DNA of 64,000 nt from Pseudomonas tremae (lineage in GTDB: Bacteria > Pseudomonadota > Gammaproteobacteria > Pseudomonadales > Pseudomonadaceae), in contig NZ_LJRO01000153.1 of NCBI RefSeq assembly GCF_001401155.1, positions 124,001-188,000 on the forward strand. The letters run 5' to 3'. The translations under genes were made by a program, and so were the position numbers. Below, in pieces: positions 41,101 through 49,190 of the stretch (within the stretch, counting starts at the first letter, position 1; each line of letters starts with the position of its first letter). Below the pieces are notes generated by a model. The model was not told the DNA's origin. It made no database searches and worked only from the letters and a program-made list of their open reading frames with translations.

Positions 41101-44100
41101 GCGTGACGTGGAAGAGACCACCACTGGCCGCAACGACATGCTGGCCAGGCTGATATGGATCAGTGTCGAAATCATCGCCACCGCCCTGACCCTGCCCTTC
41201 CCGCCAGCAAGCTTTGCGGTTGGCAGTGTGCTTTCACTGCATGACAGCGGGCGGGCAATTGCCGCGCTGGCCGCCGGCGACCAGGAGCGCGCCACAACCT
41301 ACATCCTGTCGGCACTGTTCAACGGCATCGGCGCGGGCAGCGATTTGCTGGTTGGCCTGAAAGGCTTTGGCGGCGTGCTGCATAAGCTTGAGCGCGGTAA
41401 GGGGCCGGCGTCGACAAAACGCGCGATCCAGCGGCGGCCTTCTCTGCCGCGTTACGAGGACTTGTACCCGGCAGAGCTGCAAGAACAGGTATTTCTGATC
41501 GGCAAGCCCAACACCAACGGGCACGCGGCTGTTTTCCACATACCCCACGTCACTTCGGCGCCCCCGATTGCGACCGGCCAGTTCGCCTTGCGAGAGGCTG
41601 GTGGTGCCTGGCAGCCCCTTCTCCCCATCGCTGACGCCAGGCCTCGTGCGCCATCCGGGCTGCGTATCGAGCTGGCCGTGAATGTTTCACTGGATAACGT
41701 GCCACGCATCGCCGACGGCCACGCGAAAGGCCTGTATGCAATAGACGGCAAACGCTACATCAGGTTGTCAGACAGGACCTTTCAGGTTCAATACGATGCG
41801 CAGCTGCGCTGCTGGCAAATCATCGACCCGGCCAACCCATTCGCGTTTTTCGGCAAACAGCCGGTCAGGCTGGGTGATCAGGGGGAGTGGCTGCTCGTCG
41901 AGCGGCAGCGTCTGCCTGGCGGGGGCCTGGACGGGCCGGCGAGCTACCGGCCACTGCCTGAAGAGCCTGCTGGAAACTCGATCGACCTGCTAAGCGATTA
42001 CGAGATGCCACGCGCCATGCGGGCACATCTGGACATCATTATCAGCAAGGACGTTTTTGACCCGACCGGCGTAGGCCTAGAAGCCTATTTCGAGAGCTAT
42101 TTCACGCAAGTGCGTGAGACTTTCGCAGCACGTCGGGAAAAACTCTATCAGGACGCTCAGGCATTTTTTGCCCGATTCTCTCCGCCGCCCAAGCCACCAC
42201 TGCCCACCTATGACCTGCCCGGTAGCGTCGACACACTGATCAAACACGTGTTCGCCCACAACAACGGGCTGATCTTCAGCGAGGCACCTAAATCGGTGTC
42301 CAGCAAGCGTCTGCTCCTGTTGAACATGCCTTTGCTGGCAGAGCAGCGTGTCGAGATCCTGTACATCGAACACCTGCTGACAGACAAGCACATGCCCAAA
42401 CTGGCTCGATACCGTCAACTGGGCAAGAAGAGTCGCTCAGGCTCCCATGAGCTCAAGTACTACCTGCACGACACCAATCGCGGAGCCCTGAATAATTCAA
42501 GCACCGAGTACGATTACTACCATCTGGTCAAGGAAGCCCATCGTTGCGGCATTGAGGTGCGTCCGTTCAGTTCGTCGATCAGCTACCCGTTTCTCGGCCA
42601 CACGGTGCAGGCCGCTGCTGATGATCCAGCGGCCACCATAAAGATGAGCAACTTCTTTGGGCACAGGCTCATCAGCCACGACATCCCGCCCGGCGCCTCG
42701 AAGCGCTGGGTGGCTTTGCTCGACCAGAAAATAGCCACAACGCATGATCATGTGCCCGGCATTGCCGAAATGCACGGTGCAGTCAGTGTGCACGTACAGG
42801 ACATCCCGGCAGGACGCCCGACCCGCATCAGGCAGGACGCTGGCTTGCTGCAGAGCGAAAACACCCCGAATCGCTGCGACTTCATCATTGCATTTGCCGA
42901 CCCGGCGCTTACCGCCCCCCTGCCGTCGCCTGCCACCCCTCTGGACAACATGCTCATGCGCGAGCTTGGTAGCCCGACCGCTATCGCCGAAGGTGAGCAA
43001 TGGGCAGGCGAGTACGGGTTCATCCTGAACGAAAACAATGCCTGGCAGCGCGTGGACCCGGAAGACTGGGGTGCCGACCGGCCAATGACAGCAATCCAGC
43101 AATCGTTGACTGACGCAACTTACGACATGCCACCGGATACCCGAACAACACTGCATACACTGGCGAACTTCGAAAAGAAGGGCCTCGATATGGAGTACTT
43201 CTTTGAAAACACCAAATTCGACACCGTTCGCCACACGTTCGGTCTGCGTCGCAAGAACCTGCAACAGGCCGCAGCGAACATCAGCGCAACAGCACTGCCA
43301 CCTCGCCCGACATTGCCAGTCATACAGCCTCGGATAACCACTGCGGGGCTGCTTGAAACGCTCTTTCAGCACACCGATGGAGTTGTGGTAGGCGAGTCGC
43401 ATTTTTCGGTGGCCAGTAAGAAGCTGATCATCGACAACCTGCCTCTGCTGTCGCAACAAAACGTCAAGACGCTGTACATGGAGCATCTGTTGACTGACCT
43501 TCATCAGGCGGACCTGGACCGTTTCCTCGAAACCGGGCAGATGAGCAAAACCCTGCTGCATGACCTGAAAACCCTGGACCGGGGGCATCTTACCGATCCG
43601 GACAAGGTGTATACCTTCGAACAGCTGATCATCAAGGCGCGGCAGCAAGGCCTGGAGATTCGGGCAATCGACTGCGCCAGCAGTTACCACCTCAAAGGCA
43701 TAGCCAGTGAGGAATCCATCACCCGCCAGCAAATGATGAACTACTTTGCATCGCGCACGATGCGCAAGCATCAGGAGGTCATGGGGTCACACAAGTGGAT
43801 CGCCTTGGTTGGCAATAGCCACTCCAACACCTATCAGGGCGTCGTGCCCGGTATTGCGGAACTGGAAGGCGGCATCGGCTTGCGGGTCGTGGACGTAGTG
43901 CCTGGGCAGTCCAAGGGCGTGATGGTAGACCCTGGAGAACTTGTTTCAGGGGATATCGCGACTTCCAACGTGTATCTAAAAGCCGATTATCGGGTGGAAA
44001 TGGAGGTGCTGCGCACTCGGACGACCAGACCGCAGAGCATCGAACAACGCCTGTTCAAACCGGGAATGTTCATGGTGCAGCAAGGTGAAGACAACCTGCA

Positions 44101-44278
44101 GACCATCCTGCATCGTGCGCGCGACACGTGGGTTCACCGCACGCCGGTACACATCAATGCGGAGGGCAAACTGTATATCGAGCGTGTGCGCTGGCCGCGC
44201 CTGCATCTCAAGCCCTTCGAGGACATGGATGCACTGGTGAAAGCACTCGAGGCGATGAACCTCACCCGGGTCGACTGA
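38153..44278 (+). CDS. Giant toxin/effector-like protein with tandem TIKI/Ere-like domains (HopAC1-like)
   Basis: A 2041-residue protein. Residues about 1-1000 resemble the N-terminal region of DUF6543 'dermonecrotic toxin' proteins of pseudomonads. A hydrophobic stretch at about 995-1060 (EIIATALTLPFPPASFAVGS) could insert in a membrane. A beta-rich domain follows (about 1190-1240; GLYAIDGKRYIRLSDRTFQV). The C-terminal part has two repeats, each about 60 helical residues plus about 200 residues of TIKI/ChaN/erythromycin-esterase-like fold, at about 1290-1545 and 1655-1910. The second has G1747-E-S-H1750 and G1887-N-S-H1890; the first has S1376-E-A-P and D1524-Q-K-I. It is on the opposite strand to the LPS cluster it splits. 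HopAC1 of P. syringae is recalled at this locus; identity and secretion route are unproven. Confidence 0.7.
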   Translation: MTQTLPLSFPDPSPLTPVPLKPAGTWPAAAAALQRLDELRTVLAGELQALPTPADSLLIALEGSDVSERELEIFSLLQQVDDYWTASGETGESRRERLVPALQRALRDEACVRIHERDIESGYLVCLPDSPDNPQGAALTYSSLRLQLHDDEQVEMAGVLAISKEQGLTLLMLPGLGIMGFATQPMMLATLARWLNTPTLRDALLNNVEKHHQDRLAEINQDADLFLEPFIADDVHLQPVTNAPFTHAFDRLLDKQRNDIRYACEQPGIADSQTRQSLINEAISMPGLFGPAAMLELRELTNTQRQYHRAMPEWMKIASEADLQTYAAHLQRYDEAHTAMLSVMAGAASPEQFADMQLRARIADDLGHDLDPHALTIDTLRTIPATSETYRVKLTLVKLALYGLHPGDEVAGSNFLDQTVITLNSQPLDTAYSSLSPAYLAELIDELDLRASFGDFQRTVCQQEHSRKTLRALARSRLTTLGWAARMQGHIQPADFTIVAALTSPTERASDPALSVQQIRLNDSSLMARLLVFRKQDAQGQTQRLILVATDAPGQQYFKAFDTETQLLHEVVGWTASPSMTTYLLDQVEVAARPALAERLTALALKPQPSTNFIRFIDHADCDSALLGFIDEQTRVLLSETARHTPDWYLHASRAQRRELLALEQAIGGALYNYQAQPHTQVQPFKDYVHQRASQQIGTLLNVPSGTVDPDLIVITSERETLTYTQMLLNGYDDSIDPIRAGAATHATFSGPTGIDLSALSPAAVAGSVRGQWLADDYIALIRGTLLNSESAGYAYRRQFSVLITQLQMKAAALRSVLKGHIEAAHYAWLKQSLDNAHLSDPASREQYPLYPLQVHVDKPLIGSGLSDIDQLVIPSPLLTHIETVQGCLIILPTRIRHAALLYTPQAPDGIEFRLFSDFVRSLGSEGMIDYYKDRCRIKARRTLAFFLRDMQQGNANKPPVIPKAFISDMADTCFNRPLERRLRDVEETTTGRNDMLARLIWISVEIIATALTLPFPPASFAVGSVLSLHDSGRAIAALAAGDQERATTYILSALFNGIGAGSDLLVGLKGFGGVLHKLERGKGPASTKRAIQRRPSLPRYEDLYPAELQEQVFLIGKPNTNGHAAVFHIPHVTSAPPIATGQFALREAGGAWQPLLPIADARPRAPSGLRIELAVNVSLDNVPRIADGHAKGLYAIDGKRYIRLSDRTFQVQYDAQLRCWQIIDPANPFAFFGKQPVRLGDQGEWLLVERQRLPGGGLDGPASYRPLPEEPAGNSIDLLSDYEMPRAMRAHLDIIISKDVFDPTGVGLEAYFESYFTQVRETFAARREKLYQDAQAFFARFSPPPKPPLPTYDLPGSVDTLIKHVFAHNNGLIFSEAPKSVSSKRLLLLNMPLLAEQRVEILYIEHLLTDKHMPKLARYRQLGKKSRSGSHELKYYLHDTNRGALNNSSTEYDYYHLVKEAHRCGIEVRPFSSSISYPFLGHTVQAAADDPAATIKMSNFFGHRLISHDIPPGASKRWVALLDQKIATTHDHVPGIAEMHGAVSVHVQDIPAGRPTRIRQDAGLLQSENTPNRCDFIIAFADPALTAPLPSPATPLDNMLMRELGSPTAIAEGEQWAGEYGFILNENNAWQRVDPEDWGADRPMTAIQQSLTDATYDMPPDTRTTLHTLANFEKKGLDMEYFFENTKFDTVRHTFGLRRKNLQQAAANISATALPPRPTLPVIQPRITTAGLLETLFQHTDGVVVGESHFSVASKKLIIDNLPLLSQQNVKTLYMEHLLTDLHQADLDRFLETGQMSKTLLHDLKTLDRGHLTDPDKVYTFEQLIIKARQQGLEIRAIDCASSYHLKGIASEESITRQQMMNYFASRTMRKHQEVMGSHKWIALVGNSHSNTYQGVVPGIAELEGGIGLRVVDVVPGQSKGVMVDPGELVSGDIATSNVYLKADYRVEMEVLRTRTTRPQSIEQRLFKPGMFMVQQGEDNLQTILHRARDTWVHRTPVHINAEGKLYIERVRWPRLHLKPFEDMDALVKALEAMNLTRVD

Positions 44279-44307
44279 GGTAGCACGCCGCCCGAAATGG
44301 GGCAGGC

Positions 44308-45753
44308 TCAGTCCGGTGCGATCTTCGGCAAGCGCTGCTCTAGCATCTGGTGCAGCGCGCTCTGCGCCGACCAGTTGCGCATGAAGCGCGCCCGGTCACG
44401 GGCATAGGCCGAAGCGAATGAAGATTGCGACCCGTGCTGCTGCATGGCATCCAGGTCGATCAGTGCCCAGCGATCGTTGTGCCAAAACAGGTTGTGCCCC
44501 TTGAGATCACCGTGACTGATGCGCTCCTCGATGAGCTGTGCGAACAGTTGATCCAGCGCCAGCAACTCGACCTCCGGGACATCGGCGGTGTCTACCCAGG
44601 GAGCAAAACGCTCGATGATGTCTGGCCCGTCGAGAAACTCGGTCACCAGCCAGGCCTTGCTGCGCAAACCCAGAAAACGTTGCTCCTGCACCGCCAGCGG
44701 TTTTGGCGTGGCGATGCCGAGGAACATCAGACGATTGCCTTCACGCCATGAATGCCAGGCACGGCTGGGGCGCCAGAAGCGCTTGAGCCAGTGGCTGAAA
44801 TTCTTGATGTTGTAACGCTTGATGACCAACGCACGACCATTGACGTCGACACGGCCGACACTCGCGGCGCCACCCGTCTTGTACAGGTGCCCTTTGTCGA
44901 GCAAGGCATCAGCCTGAGTCAGCACGGGCAACATGGCGGCCTCTTCCTCGCGGCGACTGGCGCGAAACACCGAAGCGTCAGCCTTGACGCTGAAAAGGCT
45001 GCAGTCACGCACGGTCTTGCCCATGAAGTCCTTGAGCCGCCAGCTGCGAAAGCGGTCGATCTGCTTTTGCAGCGCCTCCATCGGCAGGCCATGCTCGCCA
45101 TTGCTCAGGAGGTAATACACCAGCAGTTCTTCGGTGAAGGGCGCATAAGACCGTGGCAACTGGGCAAAGAAAACGCCCAGATTTTCCAGCACCTTTTGCC
45201 GGGACAGCGGTTGTCCGGCTTGTTCGGCACGAATGCCCGCACCGTCGATCAGGTACAGCTGGCCCTTGTGACGCAGCAGGTTGTCCAGGTGCAGGTCTTC
45301 CTGCCACAAGCCCTTGGCATGCTGCAGGGCGATGGCGGTCAACGCTTCGCCCAGCACCGCCTGCTGCTCATCTGCCAGCGGCGGCAGGTCCTTGACCGCA
45401 TTCCAGGCATCGCCAAGACTCGATGACTGCTCCAAATATTCGAACAGCAGCCAGCCACCCTCACCTTCCTCCAAACCGTCGGCCAGTAATAGCGGCGTGG
45501 TCAGACCTTGCTCGGCAAGCAGACGTACCCCGGCCAGTTCACGTTGAAAGTGCCGTGCAGCCTTGTCGCCCACCAGCAGTTTCGCCAGCACCGTCCGCCC
45601 TCGCCATACGCCTGCGCCCACATACCGCTGCCCCGGCAGTACGCGCAGCAAGGTCAGCAATTGCAGCTCGGCCAGACCAGCAGCATCGGCCAGCGTCAGG
45701 CTGATCGGCAACTCGGGGTTACGGCCGACGTTCTTGAGTTCAGACAAGCGCAT
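44308..45753 (-). CDS. Tandem-kinase-domain protein of the LPS core cluster
   Basis: A 481-residue protein built from two InaA-like kinase domains. Domain 1 (about 1-225) has TVLAKLLVG, a hinge FEYLEQSSS, the catalytic loop QEDLHLDN and LYLIDGAG. Domain 2 (about 270-481) has ALVIKRYNIK, LVTEFLDGPD, HGDLKGHN and WALIDLDAM. Both loops keep Asp and Asn. It starts at ATG 45753 with a TGATG overlap with the preceding kinase gene. Only 29 bases lie between its stop and that of the convergent toxin gene. By position it corresponds to PA5006 of P. aeruginosa; the substrate is presumably a core sugar. Confidence 0.75.
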   Translation of the reverse strand: MRLSELKNVGRNPELPISLTLADAAGLAELQLLTLLRVLPGQRYVGAGVWRGRTVLAKLLVGDKAARHFQRELAGVRLLAEQGLTTPLLLADGLEEGEGGWLLFEYLEQSSSLGDAWNAVKDLPPLADEQQAVLGEALTAIALQHAKGLWQEDLHLDNLLRHKGQLYLIDGAGIRAEQAGQPLSRQKVLENLGVFFAQLPRSYAPFTEELLVYYLLSNGEHGLPMEALQKQIDRFRSWRLKDFMGKTVRDCSLFSVKADASVFRASRREEEAAMLPVLTQADALLDKGHLYKTGGAASVGRVDVNGRALVIKRYNIKNFSHWLKRFWRPSRAWHSWREGNRLMFLGIATPKPLAVQEQRFLGLRSKAWLVTEFLDGPDIIERFAPWVDTADVPEVELLALDQLFAQLIEERISHGDLKGHNLFWHNDRWALIDLDAMQQHGSQSSFASAYARDRARFMRNWSAQSALHQMLEQRLPKIAPD

Positions 45754-46532
45754 CAACGAGTCTCTTTATCATTGCGGTGTTGAAGGTCACGTTTATGGTC
45801 GCTGCGCCTGCCCAGCCGTACGCTCCAGGCATCGACCAGAGCGCTTTCCGGGCTGGCTTGCAGGTAGGCGGCCAGCAGCTCGCGCCGCTCGCTTTCATTC
45901 CATACCTGCGCACGCCGCAGCAGCGGTTCCAGATCGCGGGCAAGGTCACGTTTGCCGAAGATCACCGGCCGGGTTTTTTCCAGGTCGATCAGTTGCGCCT
46001 GATAGCCCGCGCCGCCCGGCCGGAGGAAGATATGCTTGGGGTAGAAGCAACCGTGCACCTGGCCTGCACCGTGCAGCGTATGCGCCAGTCGGCCGCAGGC
46101 CTGAAGGATCGCCAGGCGCTCACCCGCCTCAAGGCTGCTCCATTGCAACAGCAGCTCATCGAGATCGGTCCAGCCGTCCAGCGCCCGGGTCATCAGAATG
46201 GCGCGGTGCTCGCCTTCGACCTTTTGCTCGCCGTAGAACACCGCTTGCAGGGCCGGAATGCCCAGCTTGCGATAGCGGCTGATGTTACGAAACTCGCGAG
46301 AAAATGACGGCTCGCCAAAAGGGTGATGCAACGTATGCGTCAGGTAGTTGCTCTGGCGTTTGAGGTAAAAACCTTGTCCGTCCAGGTCAAGGCGAAACAC
46401 ACTGCTCCACCCGCCCCGCCCGGTGTTCGGCTCATCGACTGCATCGAGCCTGATGTTCCAAAGCGATTCAAAATCCGCCAGATGATGACGCGCCAGTAAC
46501 GGCTGGTCGGCACTGGCAATAAAAACGCTCAT
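45753..46532 (-). CDS. wapQ: LPS core kinase-like protein (WapQ-like)
   Basis: A 259-residue InaA-family protein. It keeps the ATP lysine (FYLKRQ, Lys58) and the metal-site Asp (LIDLEK, Asp183), but its catalytic loop is HGCFYPKH, with Cys162 where an Asp is expected and His167 in place of Asn. The same His-for-Asn change occurs in true WaaP, but there the Asp is kept. It might therefore be a structural or regulatory partner, not an active kinase. ATGA overlap with the upstream gene; TGATG overlap with the downstream one. The symbol rests on synteny. Confidence 0.7.
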   Translation of the reverse strand: MSVFIASADQPLLARHHLADFESLWNIRLDAVDEPNTGRGGWSSVFRLDLDGQGFYLKRQSNYLTHTLHHPFGEPSFSREFRNISRYRKLGIPALQAVFYGEQKVEGEHRAILMTRALDGWTDLDELLLQWSSLEAGERLAILQACGRLAHTLHGAGQVHGCFYPKHIFLRPGGAGYQAQLIDLEKTRPVIFGKRDLARDLEPLLRRAQVWNESERRELLAAYLQASPESALVDAWSVRLGRRSDHKRDLQHRNDKETR

Positions 46533-47263
46533 TCACGGCCCTCGAAAAAGCTGACGATATGTCGAATACGTTTTTTGTCGGAGGCATTCAAACGCGTTCG
46601 CTGACGGTAAAGCAGATAGAAGCGCAGGCGCTGGGTGGCCGACAGGTGATACTTGGCAACCTTGTCCAGGCACGCCAGGTCCTTGGTGATCCGGTAGCGC
46701 AGCATGAAGCTCCACCAGAACGCACCGTTGGGGCAATCGATGAAGAACAGCCTGCCCTCGTCATCGACCAGCAAATTGCGCCATTTCAAATCGTTATGGG
46801 TGAAATGGTGGTCATGCATGATTCGGGTATAAGCAGCCAGCTGGCGGCTGATGCCTTCGACCCAATGCCTGTCGGCCAACCGGGAGTCCTTGCGCTGCGC
46901 AAGCGCGGACAGGTCTTCGGTGTTCGCCAACTCGCGAGTGATCAGCGCCCCGCGATCGTAGGCGGTGCCGTTGCGTTCAAGTCCCCAGGCCACGACCTCG
47001 GCTGTAGGGATGCCCCACTTGGCGAAACGCTTGAGGTTCTGCCACTCGGACCTGACCCTGGGCTTGCCCATGTAACGGCGCAAGCCTTTGCCCGCGCCCA
47101 CGTAGCGCTTGACGTAATAGTTGACCCCGGCGCGCTCGACGCGGATCACTTCGGAAAGCGGGTCACGGGTCAATCGATGTCCTTCCAGAGCAAACACGGC
47201 ATCCAGACTGCCGAAGTCCTGCGTCAGGAAGGCGTACTCGGGCTCCAGGTTCCAGCCCGCCAT
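46529..47263 (-). CDS. wapP: LPS core kinase (WapP-like)
   Basis: A 244-residue kinase of the InaA/RIO-like fold. ATP lysine in NYYVKRYVG, catalytic loop HNDLKWRN with Asp and Asn both present, and FFIDCPNG for the metal-binding Asp, so it looks active. In P. aeruginosa the protein at this position phosphorylates a core heptose. Its ATG shares a base with the waaP stop (TGATG). The symbol rests on synteny. Confidence 0.75.
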   Translation of the reverse strand: MAGWNLEPEYAFLTQDFGSLDAVFALEGHRLTRDPLSEVIRVERAGVNYYVKRYVGAGKGLRRYMGKPRVRSEWQNLKRFAKWGIPTAEVVAWGLERNGTAYDRGALITRELANTEDLSALAQRKDSRLADRHWVEGISRQLAAYTRIMHDHHFTHNDLKWRNLLVDDEGRLFFIDCPNGAFWWSFMLRYRITKDLACLDKVAKYHLSATQRLRFYLLYRQRTRLNASDKKRIRHIVSFFEGRE

Positions 47264-48069
47264 CAGAGCGCGTCCCCGTAGCGCACTTTGCGCTGATACA
47301 ACTTGTCGGCTTTTTTATCCAGCCAGGTGAGTAGCTTCGCTTCCCTTAGCAGAATTTCGCGCAACGGTTTCTGGAAATAGACGTTGAGAAATCGCAGCTT
47401 GTCGCGCCGGGTCAGGCCGATGTCCAGCGCTGAAAAATACAGCGCGGCCAGGTCCTTGTTGCGCCAGCGTGGCGTAATCGCGCGCCGGGTCTGGGCACGA
47501 TGCAGATCGATGACCGACAGCCTGAAATCATCGGCCGTCACAGGCTTGTCGGTGTGCAACAGAAAATGACAGATGTAACAGTCACGGTGGTTGACGCCCG
47601 CTCGGTGCATCATCCCGACCAGTCGGGCGACTTCGGCAATAAACGCTCTTTTCAGCCGTGGCTCGGGCGGCTCGTTACGCCAGTTGAGGCTGACATCTTC
47701 CAGGCTGGTGGTCGGTGCCAATTCTTCGGTAACGATAAACGAATGCTGCGCGGCGGGGTTGCTACCACATTCGCCATAAGCCACAGCGGTCATGGTCGGA
47801 ACACCGACCTCGTGAAGACGCTCGATAGCGTCCCATTCCTTGCCGGCACCCAGCACTGGTAGCTTGGCGGTCGCCAGGTTCTTGGCAATCTCGCCCCAGC
47901 CGATACCCCGGTGGATCTTGACGAAGTAGCCGCGCCCGTCGACTTCGGTGCGCAGCGTGCGACGCCCTTCCAGCTCGCGATAGACCTCACCGCTCAGGCC
48001 CTCGACCTCGGCGAATGCATCGCGCCCGGCCCACAGGCTCTTGAACGGTTCAGCAAGGAACAGCTTCAT
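47263..48069 (-). CDS. waaP: LPS core heptose I kinase WaaP
   Basis: Phosphorylates O4 of heptose I in the inner core, which is essential for outer-membrane stability in P. aeruginosa. From ATG 48069 it is 268 residues, the length I recall for the P. aeruginosa enzyme. The catalytic loop is HRDCYICHFLL with Asp163, the known catalytic residue; the ATP lysine is in GYFVKIHRG (Lys51) and the metal site is SVIDLHRAQ. TGATG overlaps at both ends. Confidence 0.95.
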   Translation of the reverse strand: MKLFLAEPFKSLWAGRDAFAEVEGLSGEVYRELEGRRTLRTEVDGRGYFVKIHRGIGWGEIAKNLATAKLPVLGAGKEWDAIERLHEVGVPTMTAVAYGECGSNPAAQHSFIVTEELAPTTSLEDVSLNWRNEPPEPRLKRAFIAEVARLVGMMHRAGVNHRDCYICHFLLHTDKPVTADDFRLSVIDLHRAQTRRAITPRWRNKDLAALYFSALDIGLTRRDKLRFLNVYFQKPLREILLREAKLLTWLDKKADKLYQRKVRYGDAL

Positions 48070-49190
48070 CAATAGTGCTCCGCCAGAATCACATCCGCAG
48101 CGCGTTGCGGCATGCTGTAAAGGTCCGCCATGTCCGCAAAGGCCAGGCCATTGCGGCTCCAGGCGCTGCGCGCGGCATCGTCCTCGAGCATGCTCGCCAG
48201 GTAGCGATTGAGTTGTGCCTGATCGAACGGCTCATCCAGAACCCGCCCGCAATCGGCTTCGGCAATGTAGTGAGCGTAACCGCATACAGCGCTGACCAAT
48301 ACCGGCAAACCGGCCACCAGCGCCTCGAGCAGCACGGTCCCGGTGTTCTCGTTGTAGGCCGGATGGATCAACACGTCGGCGCCCAGCAGAAAACGCGGAA
48401 TGTCACTGCGCCCTTTCATGAACGTCACTTGATCGCCCAAGCCCAGCGCGGCGCTCTGCAACTGGAATACTTTGGGGTCGTCCTGGCCGATTACAAACAG
48501 GCGCGTGCGTTTTTTCATGTCTGCAGGCAAGGCCGCCAGGGCTTTCAGGCTGCGATCTAAGCCCTTTGTCTTGAAACCGGAGCCGATCTGCACCAATAAA
48601 AGGTCATCATCGGCAAGACCAAACTCTTTGCGAAAGTCTGCGCGGATCTGCGGCGCATTGGGGGGCGCACGGCGATCCTGGGAAATACCCGGTGGCAGCA
48701 GGTGAAAACGCGACAGCGGCGTATCGTAATGCTTGATGAACAGCGGCTGCTGGACTTCAGAGATCATCAATACCTGGGTTTTCGAGTTCCTGGCGAATAC
48801 CGCTCGCTCATAGTCGGCAAAATGACGATAACGCCCCCACTTGCGATACAGCGGGCTGCGCAGGTTCTGCGCCTTGTCCTCGAAGCAGCCATCGGCGGCG
48901 TAATACACATCCAGACCCGGCATCTTGTTGAAGCCGATCAGACGGTCCACCGGACGCTGGGCCAGGTCGGCTTCCATCCACGCCATGAGCTTCTCGTTGC
49001 GCCGATGATTGAAGAAAGCCTTGACCGGCGCAACCAGCACTTCAAAACCCGGCGGCACGTCGCCTTCCCAGATCAGGGTGTAAACACGAATCTGATGGCC
49101 GCGCTGCTGGCACTCCAGCGCGATGCGCATGAAGTCGCGTTGCAGACCGCCGAACGGGAAGTATTTGTAGAGCACGAAAGCCAGTTGCAT
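48069..49190 (-). CDS. waaG: Core glycosyltransferase WaaG
   Basis: A GT4 enzyme that adds the first hexose to heptose II. The 373-residue frame begins MQLAFVLYKYFPFGGLQRDF, the typical WaaG N-terminus with a glycine-rich acceptor loop and membrane-facing aromatic residues. The donor site shows LVQIGSGFKTKGLDRSLKAL and HPAYNENTGTVLLEALVAGL. A longer frame to 49274 was rejected because ATG 49190 gives the family N-terminus and shares a base with the waaC stop (TGATG). Confidence 0.95.
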   Translation of the reverse strand: MQLAFVLYKYFPFGGLQRDFMRIALECQQRGHQIRVYTLIWEGDVPPGFEVLVAPVKAFFNHRRNEKLMAWMEADLAQRPVDRLIGFNKMPGLDVYYAADGCFEDKAQNLRSPLYRKWGRYRHFADYERAVFARNSKTQVLMISEVQQPLFIKHYDTPLSRFHLLPPGISQDRRAPPNAPQIRADFRKEFGLADDDLLLVQIGSGFKTKGLDRSLKALAALPADMKKRTRLFVIGQDDPKVFQLQSAALGLGDQVTFMKGRSDIPRFLLGADVLIHPAYNENTGTVLLEALVAGLPVLVSAVCGYAHYIAEADCGRVLDEPFDQAQLNRYLASMLEDDAARSAWSRNGLAFADMADLYSMPQRAADVILAEHY

